Positions 1-7,700 of a stretch of DNA of 9,968 bases are shown here, piece after piece; within the stretch, counting starts at the first letter, position 1, and each line of letters starts with the position of its first letter. Both the position numbers and the translations under genes were made by a program. Origin of the DNA: Saprospiraceae bacterium. Its GTDB lineage: Bacteria; Bacteroidota; Bacteroidia; Chitinophagales; Saprospiraceae. The DNA lies in NCBI GenBank assembly GCA_015494245.1, contig WGBN01000192.1:1-9968 (forward strand). Direction: 5' to 3'. The notes beneath the pieces were generated by a model that saw nothing but the letters and a program-made list of their open reading frames with translations, searched no databases and was not told the DNA's origin.

Positions 1-3000
1 ACCTGCCGCCCAACTACGACAAACTCGGCACCCTATCCTTCTCCGGAAATTTCGACGGTTTCTTCCAGGACTTTGTAGCTCACGGCGACCTGCATACCGA
101 ACTCGGCCGGGCTGTGATGGACCTCCGCATGGTCCTTCACGACAAACTCGAAAACGCAGACTACTCCGGCTCGCTCAACCTCATCGCCTTCGATCTCGGC
201 AAATGGGCCGGCAACCCGCAAATCGGTCGCATGACCGGCTCCACACGCATCCGCGATGGTCACGGCCTCTCGGCACAAACGGCCTCTGCCCTGCTCTTTG
301 CCCAGCTCGACAGCCTCGACATCCGCGGCTACGTCTATCGGGACCTCAGCATGGAGGGACGCATCAACCAAAACCTCTTCGATGGAGACTTCAACATCAA
401 AGACCCAAACATAGATTTCTCTTTCAAAGGATCCATTGATTTCACCGGCCGCGAACCCATTCTGGATTTTACGGCAGACATCCGCACCATCAAATTTAAA
501 AAACTCCACCTCTTAGAAAAAGACTACGAGCTGGCGACAAAAATGGACATTGACCTGCACAACTTCAACCTCTCTTCCACCTACGGGCAGGTAGCTCTGC
601 GCGAGTTTTCCCTGAGTACCACAGACAGCGTCTATTGCATGGATTCCATGCTCGTGCAATCAACGCTCTTCAGCGATACCAGCAGGCAGCTCACCATTGT
701 CTCCGATTTGGCGAAAGCCGAAATGAACGGCCACTACGATCTGGCAACCCTGCCTACGGTCTTCTTCGACTTTGCCCGCCGCAACTACCCCATTTTCTCA
801 AAAACCGCAGGCCTGCCGGCAGATACACTCAAAGTTTTAGAGCACCCCTATCACTTTGATTTCGACCTGGACATCTTCGACAGCCATCACTTTGAACAAC
901 TGCTCTCTCCCAAAATAGCCGTACCCGGTGGTATCCATTACACCGGAGCCTATCAGGGCGCTTCCGATGCCCTTTCTCTGACCCTGAGCATCCCTCAGCT
1001 GCAATGGAGCAATGTGCTCATGGATGATGTGGTCGTCCAATTCAAGGCAGAGGGGAAGGATGCCAATCTGGATTTCAACATCTTTAACACCACCGTAGGC
1101 AAACACGAATTTGCGCCCATCAATTTCCTCAGCTACTTTGAGGGAGACACCATGGAATTTGCCGTTACTGCACACAACTTCAACAGCCTGCTCAACAACC
1201 TCGAACTCAATGGAGAGCTGCTCCCCATCGAAAACGACTTTTCGCTACACTTCAACAAATCGGAAATCGTCATTTGGAAACAAAAATGGCAGGTACGCGA
1301 AAACAACTTCCTGCGCATTGGCAAAGACTACGTCTTCACCCGCAATTTCGTCATGACCAGCGGCCTGCGCACCATGGTTTTCGAAAGCATAGGCGAAAAA
1401 GGCCTGGGCCTCTATCTCAAAAACTTCAATTTCGACCTCATAGACCAGCTGTGGGATTACGAGCAACTCAACTTCAACGGCCATTTTGACATGAGCGTCT
1501 CCGTCGAAGACCTCTTTAAAATGAAAGGCCTCGCCCTCGAATTGGAATCTGACAACCTCCAGATCAACGAAGACCCGTTTGGCAGCATGCAAATAGAACT
1601 CCTGGCCCCCGACCTGCGCGATCGGGTAAACACCTTCATTCGCCTGCAACGCAATGCCCAGAAACTGGAAGTCAATGGCCATTACTACCTGCCCAATTAC
1701 CTCATCGCCCGAAACAGGCGCTATGGAAAACACGAACCCAATACCCTTGACCTGCAAGTGGAAATAGCCAATTATCCACTCGACATGCTCGAATACTGGC
1801 TGCACGAATCCATAGAAAACACCGTAGGAGAGGTGGATGCCCAAGTACAGGTCGGCGGCCCTCTTCTCAAGCCACATATCGAAGGGCAGGCCATCGCCCG
1901 CGAAGTAGCAACGACCATCAAGGCCATCAACACCCGCTACTTCGTCGAAAAAGAGAGCATCGCACTCACCGACAGCATCTTCAGCGTACAGGGCGCTCAG
2001 GTCTTTGACGAACTCGGCAACATCGCCTATGCCTATGGAGGCATCACCCACGACCACTTCCGCAAATTCGGCCTCGATGTACGCCTGCAGACCAACGAAT
2101 TCCTCGCACTCAATCTGCCCAAAAGCAAAGACGCCCTTTTCTATGGAACGGCCATCGGCAGTGGGGAGGTCTTCTTCACCGGTTCCTTCCAAAAAACGGA
2201 TATGTACATCAATGCCACGGCGCTCAGCGGCACGCGCATTTTCATTCCCGTTTCTTACGATCGCGATGCCTCCCCCGTGGACTACATCCACTTTAAGGAA
2301 ACCCGCAAGTTCGCACCGCAAACCGAAAACAAGGCCCAACAAACGCCTTTGGGCCTGGGCATGGAAATGGATTTTCACATCCTCCCCGCCGCGTCCATGG
2401 AAATCATCTTCGACGAACAGGCAGGCGACATCCTTCGCGGAAAAGGCACCGGCGACATCAAAATACTCGTGGGCAGAGACGGCTCTTTTGAAATGTTCGG
2501 CAATTACCGCATCGAGGAAGGACAGTACCTATTCACCATGCTCAATGTAGTCAACAAACCCTTCGTGGTAGATCGCGGCGGCACCATCCACTGGACGGGC
2601 GATCCCTTTGCTGCCGAAATTGACCTCAAAGCCCGCTACCAGGGACTCACCGCTCCCCTCTCCAACTTCATTCCCGAATACCTCATTCAGGCCAATGACG
2701 CCACCCGCCAGGCCGCACGCACGCCCACCGATGTCGAGCTCATCATGAAGCTCAGCGGCAATCTGCTCAAACCCGATATCGTCTTTGACCTGGACTTCCC
2801 CACCCTGCACGGAGAGCTCAAAACCTATGTGGAAAGCAAACTGCGCCTCATCCGGCAGGACCCCAACGAAATGAACCGCCAGGTCTTTGGGCTCATCGTC
2901 ATGGGGCAGTTTATTCCCTCCAATTTTTCCTTCCAGGGGCAGGAGCTCAACACCATTTACAACACGGTTACGGAAATGCTCTCCCAACAGCTCTCCAACT

Positions 3001-3425
3001 ACCTCACCAATCTGGTCGCCGAATGGCTGCACGAAGACGGGCTCATCTCCGGCATTGATTTCGACATCAAATACTCTACCTATCAGGATCAAAACTTCCT
3101 GCGGGGCAATGAAGTACAGGTACAACTCAAAAACTACCTGCTCAACGACCGCTTGACCGTCAACATCGGCGGCAACTTAGATGTCAGCGGAAACAACACA
3201 CCCACACCTACAACCAACTCCGGCGTTTACTTCGCAGGAAACTATGTGGTAGAGTACCTGCTCTCGCCCGAAGGCACCCTCAAAATACGCGCTTACCACC
3301 GCACGGAACCCGACATTGCAGGCAGCAAGATCAACAAAACCGGCCTGGGCATCAGCTACCGAAAAGAGTTTGACAGCTTTGACGAATTCCTGAAAGGTTT
3401 AAAGAAAACAGTTAAAGATCAGTAA
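1..3425 (+). CDS. tamB: TamB-like translocation/assembly module protein (DUF490), 5' end missing
   Basis: The open frame runs from the left edge (first full codon at position 3) to TAA at 3423-3425, giving 1140 visible residues. The 37 codons before the first ATG at 114 read as normal protein with the same beta-rich pattern, so that ATG is internal and the true start lies outside the window. TamB proteins are long, beta-structured envelope proteins that bridge the periplasm and help build or supply the outer membrane. Bacteroidota members usually have about 1400-1700 residues, so several hundred are probably missing here. The visible part has repeated short amphipathic strands with periodic Gly and Asn. 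The DUF490-like core lies around 2420-2700 (RGKGTGDIKI, FGNYRIEEGQYLFTMLN, GGTIHWTGDPFAAEIDLKA), and the end GLGISYRKEFDSFDEFL is characteristic of Bacteroidota TamB. No TamA/BamA partner is in view. The 3' end overlaps the convergent aroC by 14 bp. Family assignment is firm; the exact role is inferred. Confidence 0.9.
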   Translation, partial: LPPNYDKLGTLSFSGNFDGFFQDFVAHGDLHTELGRAVMDLRMVLHDKLENADYSGSLNLIAFDLGKWAGNPQIGRMTGSTRIRDGHGLSAQTASALLFAQLDSLDIRGYVYRDLSMEGRINQNLFDGDFNIKDPNIDFSFKGSIDFTGREPILDFTADIRTIKFKKLHLLEKDYELATKMDIDLHNFNLSSTYGQVALREFSLSTTDSVYCMDSMLVQSTLFSDTSRQLTIVSDLAKAEMNGHYDLATLPTVFFDFARRNYPIFSKTAGLPADTLKVLEHPYHFDFDLDIFDSHHFEQLLSPKIAVPGGIHYTGAYQGASDALSLTLSIPQLQWSNVLMDDVVVQFKAEGKDANLDFNIFNTTVGKHEFAPINFLSYFEGDTMEFAVTAHNFNSLLNNLELNGELLPIENDFSLHFNKSEIVIWKQKWQVRENNFLRIGKDYVFTRNFVMTSGLRTMVFESIGEKGLGLYLKNFNFDLIDQLWDYEQLNFNGHFDMSVSVEDLFKMKGLALELESDNLQINEDPFGSMQIELLAPDLRDRVNTFIRLQRNAQKLEVNGHYYLPNYLIARNRRYGKHEPNTLDLQVEIANYPLDMLEYWLHESIENTVGEVDAQVQVGGPLLKPHIEGQAIAREVATTIKAINTRYFVEKESIALTDSIFSVQGAQVFDELGNIAYAYGGITHDHFRKFGLDVRLQTNEFLALNLPKSKDALFYGTAIGSGEVFFTGSFQKTDMYINATALSGTRIFIPVSYDRDASPVDYIHFKETRKFAPQTENKAQQTPLGLGMEMDFHILPAASMEIIFDEQAGDILRGKGTGDIKILVGRDGSFEMFGNYRIEEGQYLFTMLNVVNKPFVVDRGGTIHWTGDPFAAEIDLKARYQGLTAPLSNFIPEYLIQANDATRQAARTPTDVELIMKLSGNLLKPDIVFDLDFPTLHGELKTYVESKLRLIRQDPNEMNRQVFGLIVMGQFIPSNFSFQGQELNTIYNTVTEMLSQQLSNYLTNLVAEWLHEDGLISGIDFDIKYSTYQDQNFLRGNEVQVQLKNYLLNDRLTVNIGGNLDVSGNNTPTPTTNSGVYFAGNYVVEYLLSPEGTLKIRAYHRTEPDIAGSKINKTGLGISYRKEFDSFDEFLKGLKKTVKDQ

Positions 3426-4515
3426 GCCTGCTGTTTTGGCTGCGCAAATAGTGGTCGGCCAGCACCAAGGCTGCCATGGCTTCTACTATGGGCACAGCTC
3501 TCGGAACGACACAGGGGTCATGCCTGCCCCGCCCTTCCAACAGTACTTCCTCGCCCTGCTCATCTACACTCAACTGCGGTCGCATAATGGTAGCCACCGG
3601 TTTGAAAGCGGCTTTAAAATAAATGGGCATCCCATTGCTGATACCCCCCTGAATACCCCCTGAGAAATTTGTCTCCGTTTGGATAAGTGGTTTACCCACT
3701 TCATCCAAGCCGGCCCGAAAAAAAAGATCATTGTGTTCTGAGCCCCTCATAGTCGTCCCTGCAAAGCCCGACCCGTATTCAAAGCCTTTGCAGGCATTGA
3801 TGCTCAACATGGCTTTCGCCAAATCTGCCTGCAGGCGATCAAAAACGGGTTCGCCCCAACCGGGAGGGCAACCTTCGATCCGGCAGCTAACGACGCCGCC
3901 CACGGTATCGCCCTCCTTGCGCACTTGCAAAATCAGTTCTTCCATTTTTTGAGCTGTGGGAAGGTGTGGGCAGCGCACCGGCGTTTTTTCGATGTCTGCA
4001 AAATCCCAAGCCTCCTCCGGAGCATCCAGGGATACGGAGCCGACGCTGCTAACCCAAGCTGTTAAGCGCACGCCTTGAGCAATCAACAACTGTTTTGCAA
4101 TAGCTCCTGCTGCTACGCGAGCTACCGTTTCGCGGGCCGAAGACCGCCCTCCTCCCCTCCAATCCCTATGGCCGTACTTTTTATGCCAGGTGAAATCAGC
4201 ATGAGAGGGTCTGTAGGCTTTCGCCAAATGATCGTAATCGCGGCTACGCGCATCGCGATTGCGGATGAGCAGGGCAATGGGCGTACCCGTGGTCTTGCCC
4301 TCAAAGATGCCTGACAGTACCTCCACCTCATCCGGCTCTTTGCGTTGGCTGCTCAATTTTGATTGCCCCGGGCGGCGCCGACGAAGTTCCTGCTCAATAA
4401 AGGCCATGTCTATTTCCAGACCTGCCGGACAACCATCTATGACAACGCCCATGGCCGGTCCGTGAGACTCTCCAAAAGTGGTAATGCGAAAAATTTTTCC
4501 AAAAGTATTAGACAT
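3412..4515 (-). CDS. aroC: Chorismate synthase
   Basis: AroC converts 5-enolpyruvylshikimate-3-phosphate to chorismate, the last step of the shikimate pathway, in the cytoplasm using reduced FMN. The protein has 367 residues, the normal bacterial length, and is collinear with the family from end to end. Visible signatures are FGESHG at 14-19 with catalytic His18, the Arg-rich RRRRPG at 45-50, YRPSHADFTW at 101-110 with the second conserved His (105), KYGHRDWRGGGRSSARET at 113-130, SGGIQGGISNG at 285-295, and GRGRHDPCVVPRAVP at 328-342 with the conserved Asp333. The ATG at 4515-4513 lies inside the end of the upstream glycosyltransferase, with the sequence ATGTCTAA shared over 8 bp, so translation is probably coupled. 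Its stop (TAA, 3414-3412) lies within the last codons of the convergent tamB gene. No damage is seen. Identification is very secure. Confidence 0.98.
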   Translation of the reverse strand: MSNTFGKIFRITTFGESHGPAMGVVIDGCPAGLEIDMAFIEQELRRRRPGQSKLSSQRKEPDEVEVLSGIFEGKTTGTPIALLIRNRDARSRDYDHLAKAYRPSHADFTWHKKYGHRDWRGGGRSSARETVARVAAGAIAKQLLIAQGVRLTAWVSSVGSVSLDAPEEAWDFADIEKTPVRCPHLPTAQKMEELILQVRKEGDTVGGVVSCRIEGCPPGWGEPVFDRLQADLAKAMLSINACKGFEYGSGFAGTTMRGSEHNDLFFRAGLDEVGKPLIQTETNFSGGIQGGISNGMPIYFKAAFKPVATIMRPQLSVDEQGEEVLLEGRGRHDPCVVPRAVPIVEAMAALVLADHYLRSQNSRLTDL

Positions 4516-5641
4516 GAGTCATGCAATTTTTTAAAACATCTTGTAACACTTTCTGCTCGCGCTCCCAATTCAGGGCCAAAGCTGCACGGGCAGCCTTTTC
4601 CGAAAGCTGTGCATAGCGCCTTTCATCGGCCAATAAGGATCGAATGGTTTCGACGATATGACTCACTTCCAAATCCGGCAATAAGACATACACTCCCCAT
4701 TGCTCGTGCAGGCGGCGGTACTCCGGAAAATCCATTTCGACAGAGGGCAGAGCTGCCCGTAAATAGTCCATAGATTTGTTGGAAAGCGAGTAGTAATAGT
4801 TCAAGCTGGAAGCATCCAACAAATCCAGGCCCAAAGTTGCAGTCTTCGTCAAATCAGACAGCCTTTCAGGAGGCAGATGACCGAAAAAACGCACGCGCTC
4901 ATTCAGTCCTTCCTCTTCCACCATTTGCCGCAAGGCAACAGATAAATCTCCCCGACCGGCCAGCCACAGCTCTACCTCGGGCAAAGCCTTCACTGCCTGC
5001 AACAATTCCGGCAATCCCCGCCCCTCATTCAAAGCGCCCTGATACAAAAGTACGGGCTTTTCGGGAATGGTTTTTCGCACCAATGAGCCCGGCGTTTCAT
5101 CCCCACCTTCCTTACCTCCATTCAGGACAGGCAGATTTCGCAAGACGTAAAAAGGGCGGCCATAACGCCCGGACAAAACCTCTGCCAGCGCCTCTCCAAC
5201 CGTAACAGCGCTACAACAATCAGGTATGCACAAATTGGCCACAAACGCCCAAACGCGTTTGGTGAAAGGACGTCCCCTCAGTTCCGGCACTTCCGTAAAA
5301 TACTCGTGTGCATCATAGACCCAGGGTTTTCCCTCCAATTTCTTGAGCAGCCAGTGAGGTAAAACCGTATCCAAATCAGCAGCCCAGCCCAGATCATGGC
5401 GTTGGAAAAGCAAGAAAAAAAACAGCCTTAACTGAAATTCCAGATAGAACAACTTGCCTTTGCGAAAAAAACACTTCAACCTTTTTTGCTTGTACGCACG
5501 ATTTGAAAGCGGTTCAGAATCGGGCAACACACGCCCCAAAAGCAAGACCCCATAGCCCATCTCGCTGAGTGCAGCAGCTATGCGTTGCATGCGCTGATCG
5601 CCCGTCAGATCGCTGGTAGCTGTCAGAACGATTTCAGGCAT
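4508..5641 (-). CDS. GT4-type glycosyltransferase
   Basis: This 377-residue GT-B-fold glycosyltransferase resembles family GT4. Such enzymes move a sugar from a nucleotide-sugar donor to a glycan or lipid acceptor at the cytoplasmic face of the membrane; donor and acceptor cannot be told from sequence. The N-terminal acceptor domain has AADLDTVLP at 87-95 and WVYDAHEYFTEVPEL at 107-121, the His/Glu-containing segment seen in Bacteroidota GT4 enzymes. TVGE follows at 147-150 and RNLP at 168-171. The C-terminal donor domain begins with LLYQGALNEGRGLPELL at 198-214, then LAGRGD at 227-232 and FFGHLP at 252-257. The usual EX7E segment is replaced by YYYSLSNKSMDYLRAALPSV at 282-301, with Asp292 near the position of the second Glu. 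Residues 71-79 are a Phe/Leu-rich hydrophobic patch, perhaps for membrane contact. It overlaps recQ upstream and aroC downstream by 8 bp each. No other glycan genes are adjacent. Confidence 0.9.
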   Translation of the reverse strand: MPEIVLTATSDLTGDQRMQRIAAALSEMGYGVLLLGRVLPDSEPLSNRAYKQKRLKCFFRKGKLFYLEFQLRLFFFLLFQRHDLGWAADLDTVLPHWLLKKLEGKPWVYDAHEYFTEVPELRGRPFTKRVWAFVANLCIPDCCSAVTVGEALAEVLSGRYGRPFYVLRNLPVLNGGKEGGDETPGSLVRKTIPEKPVLLYQGALNEGRGLPELLQAVKALPEVELWLAGRGDLSVALRQMVEEEGLNERVRFFGHLPPERLSDLTKTATLGLDLLDASSLNYYYSLSNKSMDYLRAALPSVEMDFPEYRRLHEQWGVYVLLPDLEVSHIVETIRSLLADERRYAQLSEKAARAALALNWEREQKVLQDVLKNCMTHV

Positions 5642-7583
5642 GGGGCTTTTTTAAATCGGTCCAGTGTAAAAGTCCCGCTTCATCTATGCGAACGAATTTT
5701 TCGTCCTGCAGAAAGGAAAGTGCCCGGAGATAAGCATCCTGTTCTTCTATGGGAAATTGCTCAAGCAGCTCTTCCGGTTTTACGGGCTGTTTGATTAAGC
5801 ATAGTTTAATTTGCTTCGCATAGCTATCGAAGGCCTCCTCCCCCGTTTTGCCGGCAAGGCGTTTTTTTTCGAGACAGTAATCACAATGGCCACAGTCTTC
5901 TTTCAGGCTTTCGCCAAAATAAGACAAAAGCGTTTTCATGCGACAGGCCCGACCATGCACATAAGCCAGAGAAGCTCTTATTCGCTTTTCTTGCACTTCT
6001 TTGCGAAAGCGATACAGAGCGGCGTCCAACAATAAGTTATCAGCATCCAATCGCTCCGTGAGAAAAGTGAGCTGGGGTTTGTCTTTCATGGGCTGATACT
6101 CGATGATGCCCTGTTGTTCAAAATGCCGCAAAATAGAAACCAGCCGCGCAGAAGACATTTTTAAAAATTTGGAGAATCGGTGTTCGTCAATGCGCACCAT
6201 TTGCCGAAAGGCATTGGCGTGTACGCGTAACAGTGCCCGCAGAACGCGTTCGTATTCTTTGTGCTTCAGTTGATAATCGTAAAGGGTTTCTCTATCAACG
6301 ACGATGGAAAAGGTCGCCGGCATGAAAACGCTCTCTGACAAAGCGATATAGCCCGATTGCTCCAAAAATTTAAGGGCATTCCAGCAGAGAAAGACATCGA
6401 AATCATAGGCTTCTGCAAAATCGCGCAAGTCAAAATCAAAACTTTGCCCCTTTCCCGCGCCTACGGCCAATCGGAAATAAGAGCCCAGAGCCCGGTATAT
6501 GCTGCGCACCAGTTTGAGTGGAGGGAAGGAACGTTCAAAGTTTTTCCACAAGCGCTCTTCATCGCTTTCTTCAAAAAGCAAGACAGCATAGGATTTTTTA
6601 CCATCCCGCCCGGCACGCCCGGCCTCCTGATAATAGGCTTCGGGGCTGTCGGGCAGATCCAAATGTACTACAATGCGCACATCGGCCTTGTCAATGCCCA
6701 TGCCAAAGGCATTGGTGCAAACCATCACGCGGGTTTTTCCCTTCATCCAGGCTTCCTGTCTTATAGCGCGTTCTTCCCTGGGCAAACCTGCGTGATACCA
6801 GGATGCGGAAACCCGGTGGTGTTTTAAAAATTCGGCAGCTTCGCGCGTCATTTTCCGGCTGCGCACATAGACGATGGCCGTACCGGGTGCTTTTTGCAGA
6901 ATATGCAGCAGGTGGCTGAGCTTGTGCTCGGGTTTTCGCACCACCAGCGAAAGATTGGAGCGTACAAAGCTCTTTTGGAAAACCAATTTTTTTTTGAACG
7001 CCAGTTTATCCTGAATGTCTTCTACCACCTCAGGTGTGGCCGTAGCGGTTAGGGCCAAAACGGGCACCTGCTCCGGCAGCAGCTCGCGTATGTCAGCTAT
7101 CTGGAGATAGGCCGGACGAAAATCGTAACCCCATTGCGAGATGCAATGGGCTTCGTCCACAGCAAGCAGGTTGACAGGCATCTTAGAGATGCGCACGCGG
7201 GCCAGTTCATTGAGCAGGCGTTCGGGCGAAAGATAGAGCAACTTGAGGCCCCCATACACGGCATTGTCAAAAATGCGGTCAATATCTGCATATTTCATTC
7301 CGCTATGAACTGCTGCTGCGGGGATGCCCAGGCTTTTCAGCCGCTCTACCTGGTCTTTCATCAGGGCAATCAAAGGGGTAATGACCAGGCAGACTCCTTC
7401 CCGGCACAAAGCCGGCACCTGATAGCAAAGGGATTTCCCTCCGCCTGTAGGCAAAAGAGCCAGTGCATCCTGGTTCTCCAGCACCGCTTCAATAATCTCT
7501 TCCTGCAAGGGACGAAAAGCCTTGTAGCCCCAATATTCCTGAAGAACGTCCAATGGTTTTTTCTGCAAAGGCATCTGGTGCAT
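5634..7583 (-). CDS. recQ: ATP-dependent DNA helicase RecQ, Bacteroidota-type
   Basis: This is a 3'-5' superfamily 2 DNA helicase for recombination and fork repair. I start it at ATG 7583-7581 (649 residues); ATG 7574-7572 is nearly as likely. The frame stays open to an ATG at 7679, but those 32 extra codons are Phe/Trp-rich, lie outside the family's normal N-terminus and contain a promoter-like sequence. Counting from 7583: FRPLQEE at 23-29 (motif 0), LLPTGGGKSLCYQ at 43-55 (Walker A), DEAHCISQWG at 143-152, LTATAT at 178-183, YHAGLP at 263-268, TNAFGMGIDKADVRIVVH at 290-307, QEAGRAGRDG at 319-328. About 200 residues of winged-helix-like sequence follow, then four zinc-type cysteines at 547, 564, 567 and 570 (CGHCDYC). 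A short tail follows with no recognisable HRDC domain. This order differs from E. coli RecQ but matches a common Bacteroidota type. The stop TGA overlaps the glycosyltransferase start by 8 bp (ATGCCTGA). Confidence 0.95.
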   Translation of the reverse strand: MHQMPLQKKPLDVLQEYWGYKAFRPLQEEIIEAVLENQDALALLPTGGGKSLCYQVPALCREGVCLVITPLIALMKDQVERLKSLGIPAAAVHSGMKYADIDRIFDNAVYGGLKLLYLSPERLLNELARVRISKMPVNLLAVDEAHCISQWGYDFRPAYLQIADIRELLPEQVPVLALTATATPEVVEDIQDKLAFKKKLVFQKSFVRSNLSLVVRKPEHKLSHLLHILQKAPGTAIVYVRSRKMTREAAEFLKHHRVSASWYHAGLPREERAIRQEAWMKGKTRVMVCTNAFGMGIDKADVRIVVHLDLPDSPEAYYQEAGRAGRDGKKSYAVLLFEESDEERLWKNFERSFPPLKLVRSIYRALGSYFRLAVGAGKGQSFDFDLRDFAEAYDFDVFLCWNALKFLEQSGYIALSESVFMPATFSIVVDRETLYDYQLKHKEYERVLRALLRVHANAFRQMVRIDEHRFSKFLKMSSARLVSILRHFEQQGIIEYQPMKDKPQLTFLTERLDADNLLLDAALYRFRKEVQEKRIRASLAYVHGRACRMKTLLSYFGESLKEDCGHCDYCLEKKRLAGKTGEEAFDSYAKQIKLCLIKQPVKPEELLEQFPIEEQDAYLRALSFLQDEKFVRIDEAGLLHWTDLKKPHA

Positions 7584-7587
7584 GCTC

Positions 7588-7619
7588 CAAAAATAGAAAA
7601 AAGAAAGGCTCCAACCAAA
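7588..7619 (-). promoter_or_regulatory. Candidate Bacteroidota promoter before recQ
   Basis: On the minus strand, TTTG (7619-7616) and TATTTTTG (7595-7588) are separated by 20 bp. This matches the Bacteroidota housekeeping pattern of a -33 TTTG and a -7 TAnnTTTG. Transcription would begin only a few bases before or at ATG 7583, so the message would be leaderless or have a very short leader. A GGAG at 7588-7585 overlaps the element and sits 10 nt before the ATG at 7574. The match could be chance in AT-rich DNA; the recQ unit may also be read from the beta-helix promoter. Confidence 0.4.
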
Positions 7620-7700
7620 TTGGCGGAGCACTTTCTTCTGAGTTGGAAAGCCGAGTTTGGGGAAGAACTCAACTTCCATGGGTGCCTCATAGGCTATTTC

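Noticed and set aside
1245..2378. 377-codon minus-strand open frame
   Set aside because: It lies fully antisense to the tamB coding sequence, has low-complexity Glu/Val/Phe-rich content typical of a shadow frame, and resembles no family.
3425..3440. AGCC/GGCT stem after tamB as a terminator
   Set aside because: It is a 4-bp stem without a T-run and lies within aroC coding sequence.
4363..4773. 136-codon plus-strand open frame over the aroC/glycosyltransferase junction
   Set aside because: It is antisense to two firmly identified genes and has no recognisable domain.
7684..7694. GCCT/AGGC mini-hairpin after the beta-helix gene as a terminator
   Set aside because: The stem is only 4 bp and no T-run follows on the minus strand.
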